Shown here: positions 15,904-23,910 of the stretch, piece by piece
Layout: every line of letters starts with the position of its first letter
How positions within the stretch are numbered: the stretch's first letter is position 1
Assembly (NCBI RefSeq): GCF_001723055.1
Contig: NZ_MDCR01000036.1
Coordinates: forward strand, 1 to 64,000
Direction: 5' to 3'
Source: Streptomyces niveus
GTDB lineage: Bacteria > Actinomycetota > Actinomycetes > Streptomycetales > Streptomycetaceae
DNA: 64,000 bases
Position numbers and translations under genes: made by a program
The notes under the pieces: generated by a model
Database searches by the model: none
What the model saw: the letters and a program-made list of their open reading frames with translations, nothing else
What the model was told of the DNA's origin: nothing

Positions 15904-17265
15904 ATGACACAGGTCCCCACGGCACCCGGGCCCGGACCCGACAGCCGGTCCAAGGCCGGCCGCCGACGGCACGATCGCGAGATCGTCGCACTCGCCGTTC
16001 CGGCCTTCGGCGCGCTCGTCGCCGAGCCCCTCTTCCTGATGGTCGACAGCGCGATCGTCGGCCATCTCGGCACTCCGCAGCTCGCCGGTCTCGCGATCGC
16101 GGCGGCGCTGCTGACGACCGCCGTGAGTGTCTTCGTCTTCCTCGCCTACGCCACCACGGCGGCCGTCGCGCGTCGCGTCGGCGCGGGTGATCTTCAGGCG
16201 GCCATCCGGCAGGGCATGGACGGGATCTGGCTCGCCCTGCTGCTGGGCGCCGTCGTCATCGCCGTCACCCTCCCCCTGGCCCCCTGGCTCGTCGACATCT
16301 TCGGCGCCTCGGACACCGCCGCCCCGTACGCGATCACCTATCTGCGGATCTCCAGCCTCGGCATACCCGCCATGCTGGTCGTCCTGGCCGCGACGGGTGT
16401 CCTGCGCGGTCTCCAGGACACCCGCACCCCGCTGTACGTCGCCATCGGCGGCTTCGCCGCCAACGCTGTCCTCAACGTCGTGCTCGTCTACGGCGCCGGC
16501 CTCGGCATCGCCGGTTCCGCCTGGGGCACCGTCATCGCCCAGTTCGCCATGGCCGCCGCCTATCTGGTGGTGGTCGTACGGGGCGCCCGCCGCCACGGCG
16601 CCTCGCTGCGGCCCGACGCCGCCGGGATACGGGCGAGCGCCCACGCGGGCGTCCCCCTTCTGGTCCGTACGCTCTCCCTGCGCGCGGTCCTGATGATCGC
16701 CACCGCCGTCGCCGCCCGCCTCGGCGACGCCGATGTCGCCGCGCACCAGATCATCCTGTCGCTGTGGAGCCTGATGGCCTTCGCGCTCGATGCCATCGCC
16801 ATCGCAGGACAGGCGATCATCGGCCGGTATCTGGGGGCGAACGACCCCCGGGGCGCGAGGGAGGTCTGCCGTCGCATGGTGCAGTGGGGAGTGGTCTCCG
16901 GCGTGGGGCTCGGGGTGCTCATCATGCTGACGCGCCCCTTGTTCACCCCGCTCTTCACCGGCGACCAGCTGGTCCAGGACACCTTGCTGCCGGCGCTTCT
17001 GGTGGTGGCGCTCACGCAGCCGATCGCGGGCATCGTCTTCGTCCTGGACGGTGTGCTGATGGGCGCGGGCGACGGTCCCTATCTGGCAAAGGCGATGGTG
17101 GTCACGCTGGCCGTCTTCGCGCCGGTGGCTCTGCTGGTGCCGGTGTTCGGGGGCGGACTGACCGCTCTGTGGTGGGCGATGACGCTGATGATGGCGGTCC
17201 GCCTGGTGACGCTGTGGCTGCGCACCCGGTCCGGCCACTGGCTGGTCACGGGCGCCACCCGCTGA
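15904..17265 (+). CDS. MATE-family efflux transporter (DinF-like)
   Basis: A 453-residue multidrug and toxic compound extrusion protein with about 12 hydrophobic segments in two repeated halves. The first helix carries the family signature EPLFLMVDSAIVGHLG (about residues 40-55), and the second half has DVAAHQIILSLWS (about 275-290). Members export cationic drugs or metabolites using Na+ or H+ gradients; the substrate here is unknown. The start is ATG 15904 with no Shine-Dalgarno sequence, consistent with the leaderless promoter. It ends before a parS site and a strong bidirectional terminator shared with rplI. Confidence 0.93.
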   Translation: MTQVPTAPGPGPDSRSKAGRRRHDREIVALAVPAFGALVAEPLFLMVDSAIVGHLGTPQLAGLAIAAALLTTAVSVFVFLAYATTAAVARRVGAGDLQAAIRQGMDGIWLALLLGAVVIAVTLPLAPWLVDIFGASDTAAPYAITYLRISSLGIPAMLVVLAATGVLRGLQDTRTPLYVAIGGFAANAVLNVVLVYGAGLGIAGSAWGTVIAQFAMAAAYLVVVVRGARRHGASLRPDAAGIRASAHAGVPLLVRTLSLRAVLMIATAVAARLGDADVAAHQIILSLWSLMAFALDAIAIAGQAIIGRYLGANDPRGAREVCRRMVQWGVVSGVGLGVLIMLTRPLFTPLFTGDQLVQDTLLPALLVVALTQPIAGIVFVLDGVLMGAGDGPYLAKAMVVTLAVFAPVALLVPVFGGGLTALWWAMTLMMAVRLVTLWLRTRSGHWLVTGATR

Positions 17266-17289
17266 CCGGTGCCGGCCGCGCTCGCGAAC

Positions 17290-17303
17290 GTTTCACGTGA
17301 AAC
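17290..17303. other. parS site 3
   Basis: A perfect GTTTCACGTGAAAC, 24 bp past the MATE stop and directly before the shared terminator. Confidence 0.95.
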
Positions 17304-17305
17304 GG

Positions 17306-17344
17306 ACAGAGGGCCGCACCCCCGGCTGGGGTGCGGCCCTCTGT
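17306..17344. terminator. Bidirectional terminator between the MATE gene and rplI
   Basis: A perfect 17-bp stem (17306-17322 with 17328-17344) with a five-base loop, starting 2 bp after parS. It serves the convergent MATE and rplI transcripts. Confidence 0.88.
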
Positions 17345-17365
17345 TCATTGCTTGGCGGTCAGGCC

Positions 17366-17812
17366 CTAGGCGGGCACGACCTCGACGCCGAACTTCGCGG
17401 CGACCTCGGGGTGCAGACGCACGGACACCTGGTGCGAGCCCAGGGTCTTGATCGGCGAACCGAGCTCGATGCGGCGCTTGTCGACCTCCGGACCACCGGC
17501 GGACTTGATCGCCGAAGCGAGGTCGGCCGGGGTGACGGAGCCGAAGAGACGGCCGGCGTCGCCGGAGCGAACGGCCAGACGCACCTTCACACCTTCGAGG
17601 CGGGCCTTGATCTCGTTGGCCTGCTCGATGGTGGCGATCTCGTGGATCTTGCGAGCGCGACGAATCTGCTCGACGTCCTTCTCGCCACCCTTGGTCCAGC
17701 GGATCGCGAAACCACGCGGGACCAGGTAGTTGCGGGCGTATCCGTCCTTGACGTCGACGACGTCGCCGGCGGTGCCGAGGCCGGTGACCTCGTGAGTGAG
17801 GATGATCTTCAT
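17366..17812 (-). CDS. rplI: 50S ribosomal protein L9
   Basis: A 148-residue L9 that binds 23S rRNA at the base of the L1 stalk. The N-terminal domain has the signature [22 protein letters not shown]-like stretch at about residues 6-28, followed by the long connecting helix and a C-terminal domain ending in VEVVPA. Length is typical. It is the last gene of the operon rpsF-ssb-rpsR-rplI, 18 bp after rpsR, and ends at the shared terminator. Confidence 0.98.
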   Translation of the reverse strand: MKIILTHEVTGLGTAGDVVDVKDGYARNYLVPRGFAIRWTKGGEKDVEQIRRARKIHEIATIEQANEIKARLEGVKVRLAVRSGDAGRLFGSVTPADLASAIKSAGGPEVDKRRIELGSPIKTLGSHQVSVRLHPEVAAKFGVEVVPA

Positions 17813-17830
17813 GATTAAGTCACCCTCCCC

Positions 17831-18067
17831 TTATCGCGCGGTGGACGTGTAGGGCAGCAGCGCCATCTCACGGCTGTTCTTGACTGCCGTGGCGACATCA
17901 CGCTGGTGCTGCGTGCAGTTGCCGGTGACGCGGCGGGCACGGATCTTGCCGCGGTCGGAAATGAACTTCCGCAGCATGTTCGTGTCCTTGTAGTCCACGT
18001 ACTGGGTCTTGTCCTTGCAGAATGCGCAGACCTTCTTCTTAGGCTTGCGCACAGGCGGCTTCGCCAT
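17831..18067 (-). CDS. rpsR: 30S ribosomal protein S18 (zinc-binding C+ form)
   Basis: A 78-residue S18 that pairs with S6 on the 30S platform. The N-terminus contains VCAFCKDK (a CxxC pair) and a later GNCTQHQRD, giving four Cys/His ligands, so this is the zinc-containing C+ version. Streptomyces usually carry a second, zinc-free S18 under Zur control elsewhere, which explains why this feature matters. It lies 42 bp after ssb in the rpsF operon. Confidence 0.97.
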   Translation of the reverse strand: MAKPPVRKPKKKVCAFCKDKTQYVDYKDTNMLRKFISDRGKIRARRVTGNCTQHQRDVATAVKNSREMALLPYTSTAR

Positions 18068-18109
18068 GGTGTTTCTCCTGTGTGATCAAGAAAGTGGGAG
18101 CGAGCTGCC

Positions 18110-18721
18110 CTAGAAGGGCGGCTCGTCCGAGTAGCCGCCGCCGGAACCGCCGGAGCTTCCGCCCCAGCCGCCTCCGTTGCCTCCGCCACCCTGCTGCTGC
18201 GGGGTACCGCCGCCGGCCGGCGCGCTGGTCGCCCAGGGGTCGTCGGCGGATGCTCCGCCGCCGCCCTGCTGGCCACCACCGGGACCGCCGCCCCAGTTGC
18301 CGCCGCCCTGCTGCTGACCGCCGCCACCGCCGCCGTAACCGCCCTGGCCACCGCGACCCGTGGTCTTGGTGACCTTGGCCGTGGCGGTCTTCAGGCTGGG
18401 GCCGACTTCCTCGACGTCCAGCTCGTAGACCGTGCGCTTGACGCCCTCGCGGTCCTCGTACGACCGCTGCTTCAGACGGCCCTGCACGACGACGCGCATA
18501 CCCCGCTGAAGCGACTCGGCGACATTCTCCGCCGCCTGACGCCAGACCGAGCAGGTGAGGAACAGGCCATCGCCGTCCTTCCACTCATTGGTCTGCTTGT
18601 CGAAGATGCGGGGAGTGGACGCGACACGGAACTTCGCGACCGCCGCACCGGACGGGGTGAAGCGCAGCTCGGGGTCGTCGACGAGATTGCCGACGACCGT
18701 GATGACGGTCTCGCCTGCCAT
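18110..18721 (-). CDS. ssb: Single-stranded DNA-binding protein SSB
   Basis: A 203-residue SSB. The OB-fold covers residues 1-112 ([20 protein letters not shown]). It is followed by a glycine- and glutamine-rich linker of about 80 residues and the acidic tip SDEPPF, which docks replication partners. The tip shows that this is the replicative SSB. It sits between rpsF and rpsR, its usual place. A second ssb is common in Streptomyces and is not seen in this window. Confidence 0.97.
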   Translation of the reverse strand: MAGETVITVVGNLVDDPELRFTPSGAAVAKFRVASTPRIFDKQTNEWKDGDGLFLTCSVWRQAAENVAESLQRGMRVVVQGRLKQRSYEDREGVKRTVYELDVEEVGPSLKTATAKVTKTTGRGGQGGYGGGGGGQQQGGGNWGGGPGGGQQGGGGASADDPWATSAPAGGGTPQQQGGGGNGGGWGGSSGGSGGGYSDEPPF

Positions 18722-18794
18722 TGGGTGAACCTCTCGGCGGGGATTGCTTCTGCTGCTGGCTGCTACTCGGACCCGATGACGCTGAGCTGGAAGC

Positions 18795-19085
18795 TCAGTG
18801 CGTCTCGGGGCGGAGGACCTTGGTCCGGAGGACCGACTCGTTCAGGTTCATCTGTCGGTCGAGCTCCTTGACGATCGCGGGCTCAGCCTGCAGATCGATG
18901 ACCGAGTAGATGCCCTCGGGCTTCTTCTTGATCTCGTAAGAGAGACGACGACGGCCCCAGGTGTCGACCTTCTCCACCTTTCCTTCGCCCTCACGGACGA
19001 CGGAGAGGAAGTTCTCGATCAGCGGGGAGACTGCTCGCTCCTCGAGATCGGGGTCGAGGATGACCATCACCTCGTAGTGACGCAT
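18795..19085 (-). CDS. rpsF: 30S ribosomal protein S6
   Basis: A 96-residue S6 with the family start [16 protein letters not shown] and the internal signature [17 protein letters not shown] 19085 follows GGAGGTGGG at a suitable distance; upstream in-frame codons are not conserved. It is the first gene of the rpsF-ssb-rpsR-rplI operon. The 272 bp upstream, up to the divergent membrane protein gene, should contain the operon promoter. Confidence 0.98.
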   Translation of the reverse strand: MRHYEVMVILDPDLEERAVSPLIENFLSVVREGEGKVEKVDTWGRRRLSYEIKKKPEGIYSVIDLQAEPAIVKELDRQMNLNESVLRTKVLRPETH

Positions 19086-19357
19086 GTGGAACCCACCTCC
19101 TTTGGACTCAGCGGCCACGGTCGTTCCGTGGCAGGAGGGTCGTGATGCGTGAGCAACGGTATCGGCCGCCACTGACAATCCCGCTCGACGAGCGATGATC
19201 GCGTTCTGGCCTGGGCAGACACCGGTGCAGACCGTACAGACTACCTCTTGACCGCCTTCCGGTTGAAATCCGGCCGGGTACGGCCGCACCCTGGACACAT
19301 CGGGTGTGGGCGGCGCTACGGTGCGCCGCCTTCCGGCAAGGCGCCAGGAGGTGCCCC

Positions 19358-19681
19358 ATGGCACAGGCAATGCAACCGAAGGTTCCGAAGACGACCGGTT
19401 CTCTCTTCGCCACCGATCACCGGCCCCATCCCCTCCAGGACATCCTGATCTGGGTGACGGCGGTCCTGGGCGTCACCGCGTTCATCTCCTCGATGTTCTA
19501 CAACCTGCATCTGCTCAGCTCCTGGACGGGGCTCATCGGCATCCTCACGGGCCTGTACAGCCAGTTCGTCTCGGTGACGACCCACGAGCGGTTCGCCACT
19601 CTCATGGGCCTGGGCTCCGCGGCGGTCGGCTTCTACCTCGGGATGGCACACGGCGGCCTCTTCGGCGGCGTGCTGGGCTGA
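19358..19681 (+). CDS. Small three-TM membrane protein, unknown
   Basis: A 107-residue protein not assigned to a family. Its N-terminal 35 residues are polar ([14 protein letters not shown]). Three hydrophobic segments follow at about residues 33-53, 57-72 and 82-105, the last rich in glycine ([12 protein letters not shown]). ATG 19358 is preceded by AGGAGG at 19346, an excellent ribosome-binding site. It diverges from rpsF and precedes femX by 136 bp. Conservation in position near femX in Streptomyces is expected but could not be tested. Confidence 0.75.
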   Translation: MAQAMQPKVPKTTGSLFATDHRPHPLQDILIWVTAVLGVTAFISSMFYNLHLLSSWTGLIGILTGLYSQFVSVTTHERFATLMGLGSAAVGFYLGMAHGGLFGGVLG

Positions 19682-19817
19682 GGCCCGGCCCGAAAGAGAG
19701 GTCCCGAGGCACGCTCCGCCCCGTGGCCGGTCGGGGCGCTCCCACGGCAAGTAGGCTTCGGCGCGAGAGCCGGAGCCCCCCTACTCCATGGGGACACATC
19801 TGCGAGGAGCGCCCCGC

Positions 19818-20936
19818 ATGACCCTGACGCTGAGCACCATCAGTCGCGAGCAGCATCTGGCGTACATCCAGAGCCTGCCCGCGGCCAGCCACTGCCAGGT
19901 CCCCGCGTGGGCGGACGTGAAGACGGAGTGGCGCTCGGAGAGCCTGGGCTGGTTCGACAGGGACGGCCAGTTGGTCGGCGCCGGGCTGGTGCTCTACCGC
20001 CAACTGCCCAAGATCAAGCGGTATCTGGCGTATCTCCCCGAGGGCCCGGTCATCAACTGGTACGCCCCGAACCTGGCCGACTGGCTCCAGCCGATGCTCG
20101 CGCATCTGAAGAACCAGGGCGCGTTCTCCGTGAAGATGGGCCCGCCCGTGGTGATCCGCCGCTGGGACTCGGCGGCCATCAAGTCCGGGATCCAGGACCA
20201 GGACGTGAAGCGGCTGCGCGACGTGGAGGCCACCCACATCGAGCCGCGCGCCTTCGAAGTGGCCGACCGGCTGCGGAAGATGGGCTGGCAGCAGGGCGAG
20301 GACGGCGGGGCCGGCTTCGGAGACGTACAGCCTCGCTACGTCTTCCAGGTCCCGCTGGCCAACCGGTCCCTGGACGATGTCCTCAAGGGCTTCAACCAGC
20401 TGTGGCGGCGCAACATCAAGAAGGCGGAGAAGGCGGGCGTCGAAGTCGTCCAGGCCGGCTACAACGACCTGGAGGAGTGGCAGCGGCTGTACGAGATCAC
20501 GGCCGAGCGCGACCACTTCCGGCCCCGCCCGCTCTCGTACTTCCAGCGGATGTGGACCGTCCTCAACTCCGAGGACCCCAACCGCATGCGGCTGTACTTC
20601 GCCCGGCACGAGGGAGAGAACGTCGCCGCCGCGACGATGCTCATCGTGGGCGGCCACGTCTGGTACTCCTACGGGGCGTCGGCCAACCACAAGCGGGAGG
20701 TCCGGCCGTCGAACGCGATGCAGTGGCGGATGCTCCGTGACGCCTATGCGATGGGTGCGACCGTCTACGACCTGCGGGGCATCTCCGACTCCCTCGACGA
20801 GACGGACCACCTGTTCGGTCTCATCCAGTTCAAGGTCGGCACGGGCGGCGAGGCCGTCGAGTACGTGGGTGAGTGGGACTTCCCGCTCAACAAGCTGCTC
20901 CACAAGGCTCTCGACATGTACATGTCCCGCCGCTGA
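19818..20936 (+). CDS. femX: FemX-like lipid II:glycine aminoacyltransferase
   Basis: A 372-residue FemABX-family protein. Such enzymes use aminoacyl-tRNA to add the first cross-bridge residue to lipid II; in Streptomyces this residue is glycine attached to LL-diaminopimelate. Two GNAT-like halves are visible. The second contains FNQLWRRNIKKAEKAGVEV (about residues 195-213), the conserved HVWYSYGASANHKREVRPSNAMQW region and YDLRGISD. Start ATG 19818 has GAGGAG upstream; an earlier ATG at 19788 lacks one. The alanine-racemase-like gene downstream supports a cell-wall role. Confidence 0.88.
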   Translation: MTLTLSTISREQHLAYIQSLPAASHCQVPAWADVKTEWRSESLGWFDRDGQLVGAGLVLYRQLPKIKRYLAYLPEGPVINWYAPNLADWLQPMLAHLKNQGAFSVKMGPPVVIRRWDSAAIKSGIQDQDVKRLRDVEATHIEPRAFEVADRLRKMGWQQGEDGGAGFGDVQPRYVFQVPLANRSLDDVLKGFNQLWRRNIKKAEKAGVEVVQAGYNDLEEWQRLYEITAERDHFRPRPLSYFQRMWTVLNSEDPNRMRLYFARHEGENVAAATMLIVGGHVWYSYGASANHKREVRPSNAMQWRMLRDAYAMGATVYDLRGISDSLDETDHLFGLIQFKVGTGGEAVEYVGEWDFPLNKLLHKALDMYMSRR

Positions 20937-21113
20937 CCGCGCCCCCGACCCTGTGGACAGCGGAGTGCCGGTGGTCAGCAGACTGCGGTGCCAGACACCG
21001 GACAACCCCGCCGACGCGCCCAGCAGAACCAATAATTGCGTAAGGCTCCCAAGGCCCCCAAGAACGTTCATATCCTTCATACACCGCAGCCACGAGAAAG
21101 GTTCCGGACCGGC

Positions 21114-22145
21114 ATGGCGCTCTCCCTCTACGTCGACACCGCGCGCTGGCGGGCGCACCAGAAGTCGGTCATTGACCAGTTCCCGGGCCTCGTCCCGGTC
21201 TGCAAGGGCAATGGCTACGGCTTCGGCCACGAGCGGCTCTCCGAGGAGACCACCCGCTTCGAGTCGGACATCCTCGCCGTCGGCACCATCTACGAGGCCG
21301 CCCGCATCAAGGACTGGTTCAGCGGCGACCTGCTGGTCCTGACCCCCTTCCGCCGCGGCGAGGAGCCCGTACCGCTGCCCGACCGCGTCATCCGCTCCGT
21401 CTCCTCGGTCGACGGCGTCTTCGCCCTGGTCGGCGCCCGCGTCGTCATCGAGTGCATGAGCACCATGAAGCGCCACGGCGTCCGCGAGGAGGAGCTCGGC
21501 CAGCTGCACGCGGCCATCGAGGACGTACGCCTCGAAGGCTTCGCCCTGCACCTGCCGCTCGACCGTACGGACGGGTCCGACGCGGTCGAGGAGGTCATCG
21601 GCTGGATGGACCGGCTGCGCGCGGCCCGGCTCCCGCTGCACACCATGTTCGTCAGCCACCTGCGCGCCGAGGAACTGGCCAGCCTCCAGCGGCAGTTCCC
21701 CCAGACCCGGTTCCGCGCCCGCATCGGCACCCGGCTGTGGCTCGGCGACCACGACGCCACCCAGTACCGGGGCGCCGTGCTGGACGTGACGCGCGTCGTC
21801 AAGGGCGACCGGTTCGGCTACCGCCAGCAGAAGACCGCCTCCGACGGCTGGCTGGTGGTCGTCGCCGGCGGCACGTCGCACGGCGTCGGACTCGAGGCAC
21901 CCAAGGCGCTGCACGGCGTGATGCCGCGCGCCAAGGGCGTGGCGCGCGCGGGCCTGGCGACGGTCAACCGCAATCTCTCGCCCTTCGTGTGGTCGGGCAA
22001 GCAGCGCTGGTTCGCCGAGCCGCCGCACATGCAGGTGTCGATCCTGTTCGTGCCGGCCGACGCCCAGGAGCCCAAGGTCGGCGACGAGCTGGTGGCGCAC
22101 CTGCGCCACACGACGACGCAGTTCGACCGTCTCGTGGACCGCTGA
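21114..22145 (+). CDS. Alanine racemase-like fold-type III PLP protein
   Basis: A 343-residue protein with the alanine racemase N-terminal PLP barrel. The Schiff-base lysine lies in VPVCKGNGYGFGHERLSEE (about residue 31), the PLP-Lys context of the family. The C-terminal region is shorter than in catalytic Alr/DadX and has no obvious catalytic tyrosine motif, so true racemase activity is doubtful. It follows FemX by 177 bp and may act on a peptidoglycan precursor or amino acid. ATG 21114 is preferred over an upstream start at 21036 that encodes a Lys/Pro-rich, unconserved stretch. Confidence 0.78.
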   Translation: MALSLYVDTARWRAHQKSVIDQFPGLVPVCKGNGYGFGHERLSEETTRFESDILAVGTIYEAARIKDWFSGDLLVLTPFRRGEEPVPLPDRVIRSVSSVDGVFALVGARVVIECMSTMKRHGVREEELGQLHAAIEDVRLEGFALHLPLDRTDGSDAVEEVIGWMDRLRAARLPLHTMFVSHLRAEELASLQRQFPQTRFRARIGTRLWLGDHDATQYRGAVLDVTRVVKGDRFGYRQQKTASDGWLVVVAGGTSHGVGLEAPKALHGVMPRAKGVARAGLATVNRNLSPFVWSGKQRWFAEPPHMQVSILFVPADAQEPKVGDELVAHLRHTTTQFDRLVDR

Positions 22146-22180
22146 CCGCCGCAAGGGCAGCCACACCGCCGGAGAACCGC

Positions 22181-22219
22181 TCAGGGGCCGTACGGGCCGA
22201 CAGCCCGTACGGCCCCTGA
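22181..22219. terminator. Bidirectional terminator
   Basis: A perfect 17-bp stem (22181-22197 with 22203-22219) and a five-base loop between the convergent racemase-like and GT87 genes. Confidence 0.88.
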
Positions 22220-22245
22220 CTCGTTCCCGGCGCCCGTGAACCGCC

Positions 22246-23742
22246 TCACGCGGCCCCGGGCGGCCTCACTCCCCACGACACGCGCTGCGACGCCTCCACC
22301 GTGTGCGCCGCGTACTCCTTCGGCCGGGCGGTCTGCCCCAGCACGAACACGTCCGGCGCCCCGTCCAGCACCCCGCCCGACGGATCGTCCGACCCGTCGC
22401 GCCGTACGCCGTCGCGCTCCGGCAGCAGGATGTCCCGTACGACGACGGCGCACAGGTACAGCGTCCCCAGCAGGTGCAGCGCGATGGCCAGTTGGTAGCC
22501 CTCGGTCGGCAGTCCCTTGTGGGCGTCCCCGCTCGTCGTGTACGCGAGATACATCCAGATGCCCAGGAAGTACATGACCTCGCAGGCCTGCCAGATCAGG
22601 AAATCGCGCCACCTCGGCCGGGCCAGCGCGGCGAGCGGGATCAGCCACAGCACGTACTGCGGCGAGTAGACCTTGTTGGTCAGGATGAAGGCGGCCACGA
22701 CCAGGAAGGCGAGCTGCGCGAACCGGGGCCGTCTCGGCGCCGTCAGCGCGAGTCCCGCGATGCCCGCGCACGCCAGGACCATCAGCACCATCGACCACGT
22801 GTTGACGGTCTCGACCTCCAGGGACCGCCCCGTGCGCTGCGTGATGATCAGCCAGAAGGACCCGAAGTCGACCTGCCGCTCCTGACTGAAGGTGTAGAAC
22901 TTCTTCCACCCCTCCGGCGCGAGCAGCATCACCGGCAGGTTCACCAGCAGCCACGAGGTCGCCGTACCGCCCAGCGCGACCCCGAACTCCCGCAGCCGCC
23001 CGGCGCGCCAGCACAGCACCAGCAGCGGCCCCAGCAGCAGTACGGGATAGAGCTTGGCCGCCGTCGCGAGACCGATGAGGATGCCGAAGGCCAGCGGCCT
23101 GCCGCGCGACCACATCAGCATTCCGGCCGCCAGGAGGGCGACGGCCAGCAGATCCCAGTTGATGGTCGCGGTGAGGGCGAAGGCGGGCGCCAGGGCGAGC
23201 AGCAGGGCGTCCCAGGGGCGGTGCCGGTGGGTGCGGGCGACGCAGACGGCGATGACCACCGCGCAGATCATCAGCATGCCCGCGTTGACCATCCAGTAGA
23301 TCTGTTCGCGGTGCTGGATGTCGCCGCCGCCCGGCGTGAGCCAGGAGGCGACCTCCATGAACAGACCGGTCAGGACGGGGTACTCCAGGTACTGCATGTC
23401 GCCGCTGAGCTGGTCGAAGTACGGCACGAGATTCTCGGCGAAACCGCGCCCGAGGAAGAGGTGCGGGATGTCGGAGTAACAGGCGTGCGTGTACTGGGAG
23501 CTGGCGCCCCGGAACCACGCCCACTCGTAGCAGGGCATCTTCTGCACCATGCCGAGCGCGAACATCCCGATCGCCACCAGCGCGACCACGCGTACCGGGG
23601 TGAGCCGGCTGGTGCCGTACCAGGCCCAGCGGCCGATGGGGCCGCCGATCAGCTCGCTGCCGGACGCGGCGATCCTGTCCCGCCTGGTGGGCGGTACGAC
23701 CGGCCGGTCCTTGGGCACCCTGGTGTCTTCTGTGCTCGGCAT
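22246..23742 (-). CDS. GT87-family polyprenyl-linked mannosyltransferase-like membrane protein
   Basis: A 498-residue protein with about 11 hydrophobic segments. A GT-C fold is indicated by the acidic residue in the first extracytoplasmic loop (YTHACYSDIPHLF, about residue 95) and the long TM bundle with LEYPVLTGLFM. The GT87 (DUF2029) family contains polyprenyl-phosphate-mannose-dependent alpha-mannosyltransferases of actinobacteria. The acceptor, whether lipoglycan or protein, is unknown. ATG 23742 gives the conserved N-terminus MPSTEDTRVPKD. It lies downstream of the class A PBP gene on the same strand, 168 bp away. Confidence 0.85.
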   Translation of the reverse strand: MPSTEDTRVPKDRPVVPPTRRDRIAASGSELIGGPIGRWAWYGTSRLTPVRVVALVAIGMFALGMVQKMPCYEWAWFRGASSQYTHACYSDIPHLFLGRGFAENLVPYFDQLSGDMQYLEYPVLTGLFMEVASWLTPGGGDIQHREQIYWMVNAGMLMICAVVIAVCVARTHRHRPWDALLLALAPAFALTATINWDLLAVALLAAGMLMWSRGRPLAFGILIGLATAAKLYPVLLLGPLLVLCWRAGRLREFGVALGGTATSWLLVNLPVMLLAPEGWKKFYTFSQERQVDFGSFWLIITQRTGRSLEVETVNTWSMVLMVLACAGIAGLALTAPRRPRFAQLAFLVVAAFILTNKVYSPQYVLWLIPLAALARPRWRDFLIWQACEVMYFLGIWMYLAYTTSGDAHKGLPTEGYQLAIALHLLGTLYLCAVVVRDILLPERDGVRRDGSDDPSGGVLDGAPDVFVLGQTARPKEYAAHTVEASQRVSWGVRPPGAA

Positions 23743-23910
23743 GCCGCCCATCCTGCCGTACGCCGCCCCGGGCACGGCAAAGGCCGCCGCACCGGCCCGT
23801 ACACGCTGTGTGTACGGCCCTGGCGCGGCGGCCTCGGTGTCGTCACAGGGCTTCCGGCCCGTTACGGACCCCTGTCCGGCCTCTGGTCTCCTGGCCGGTC
23901 CCGGGTGTCC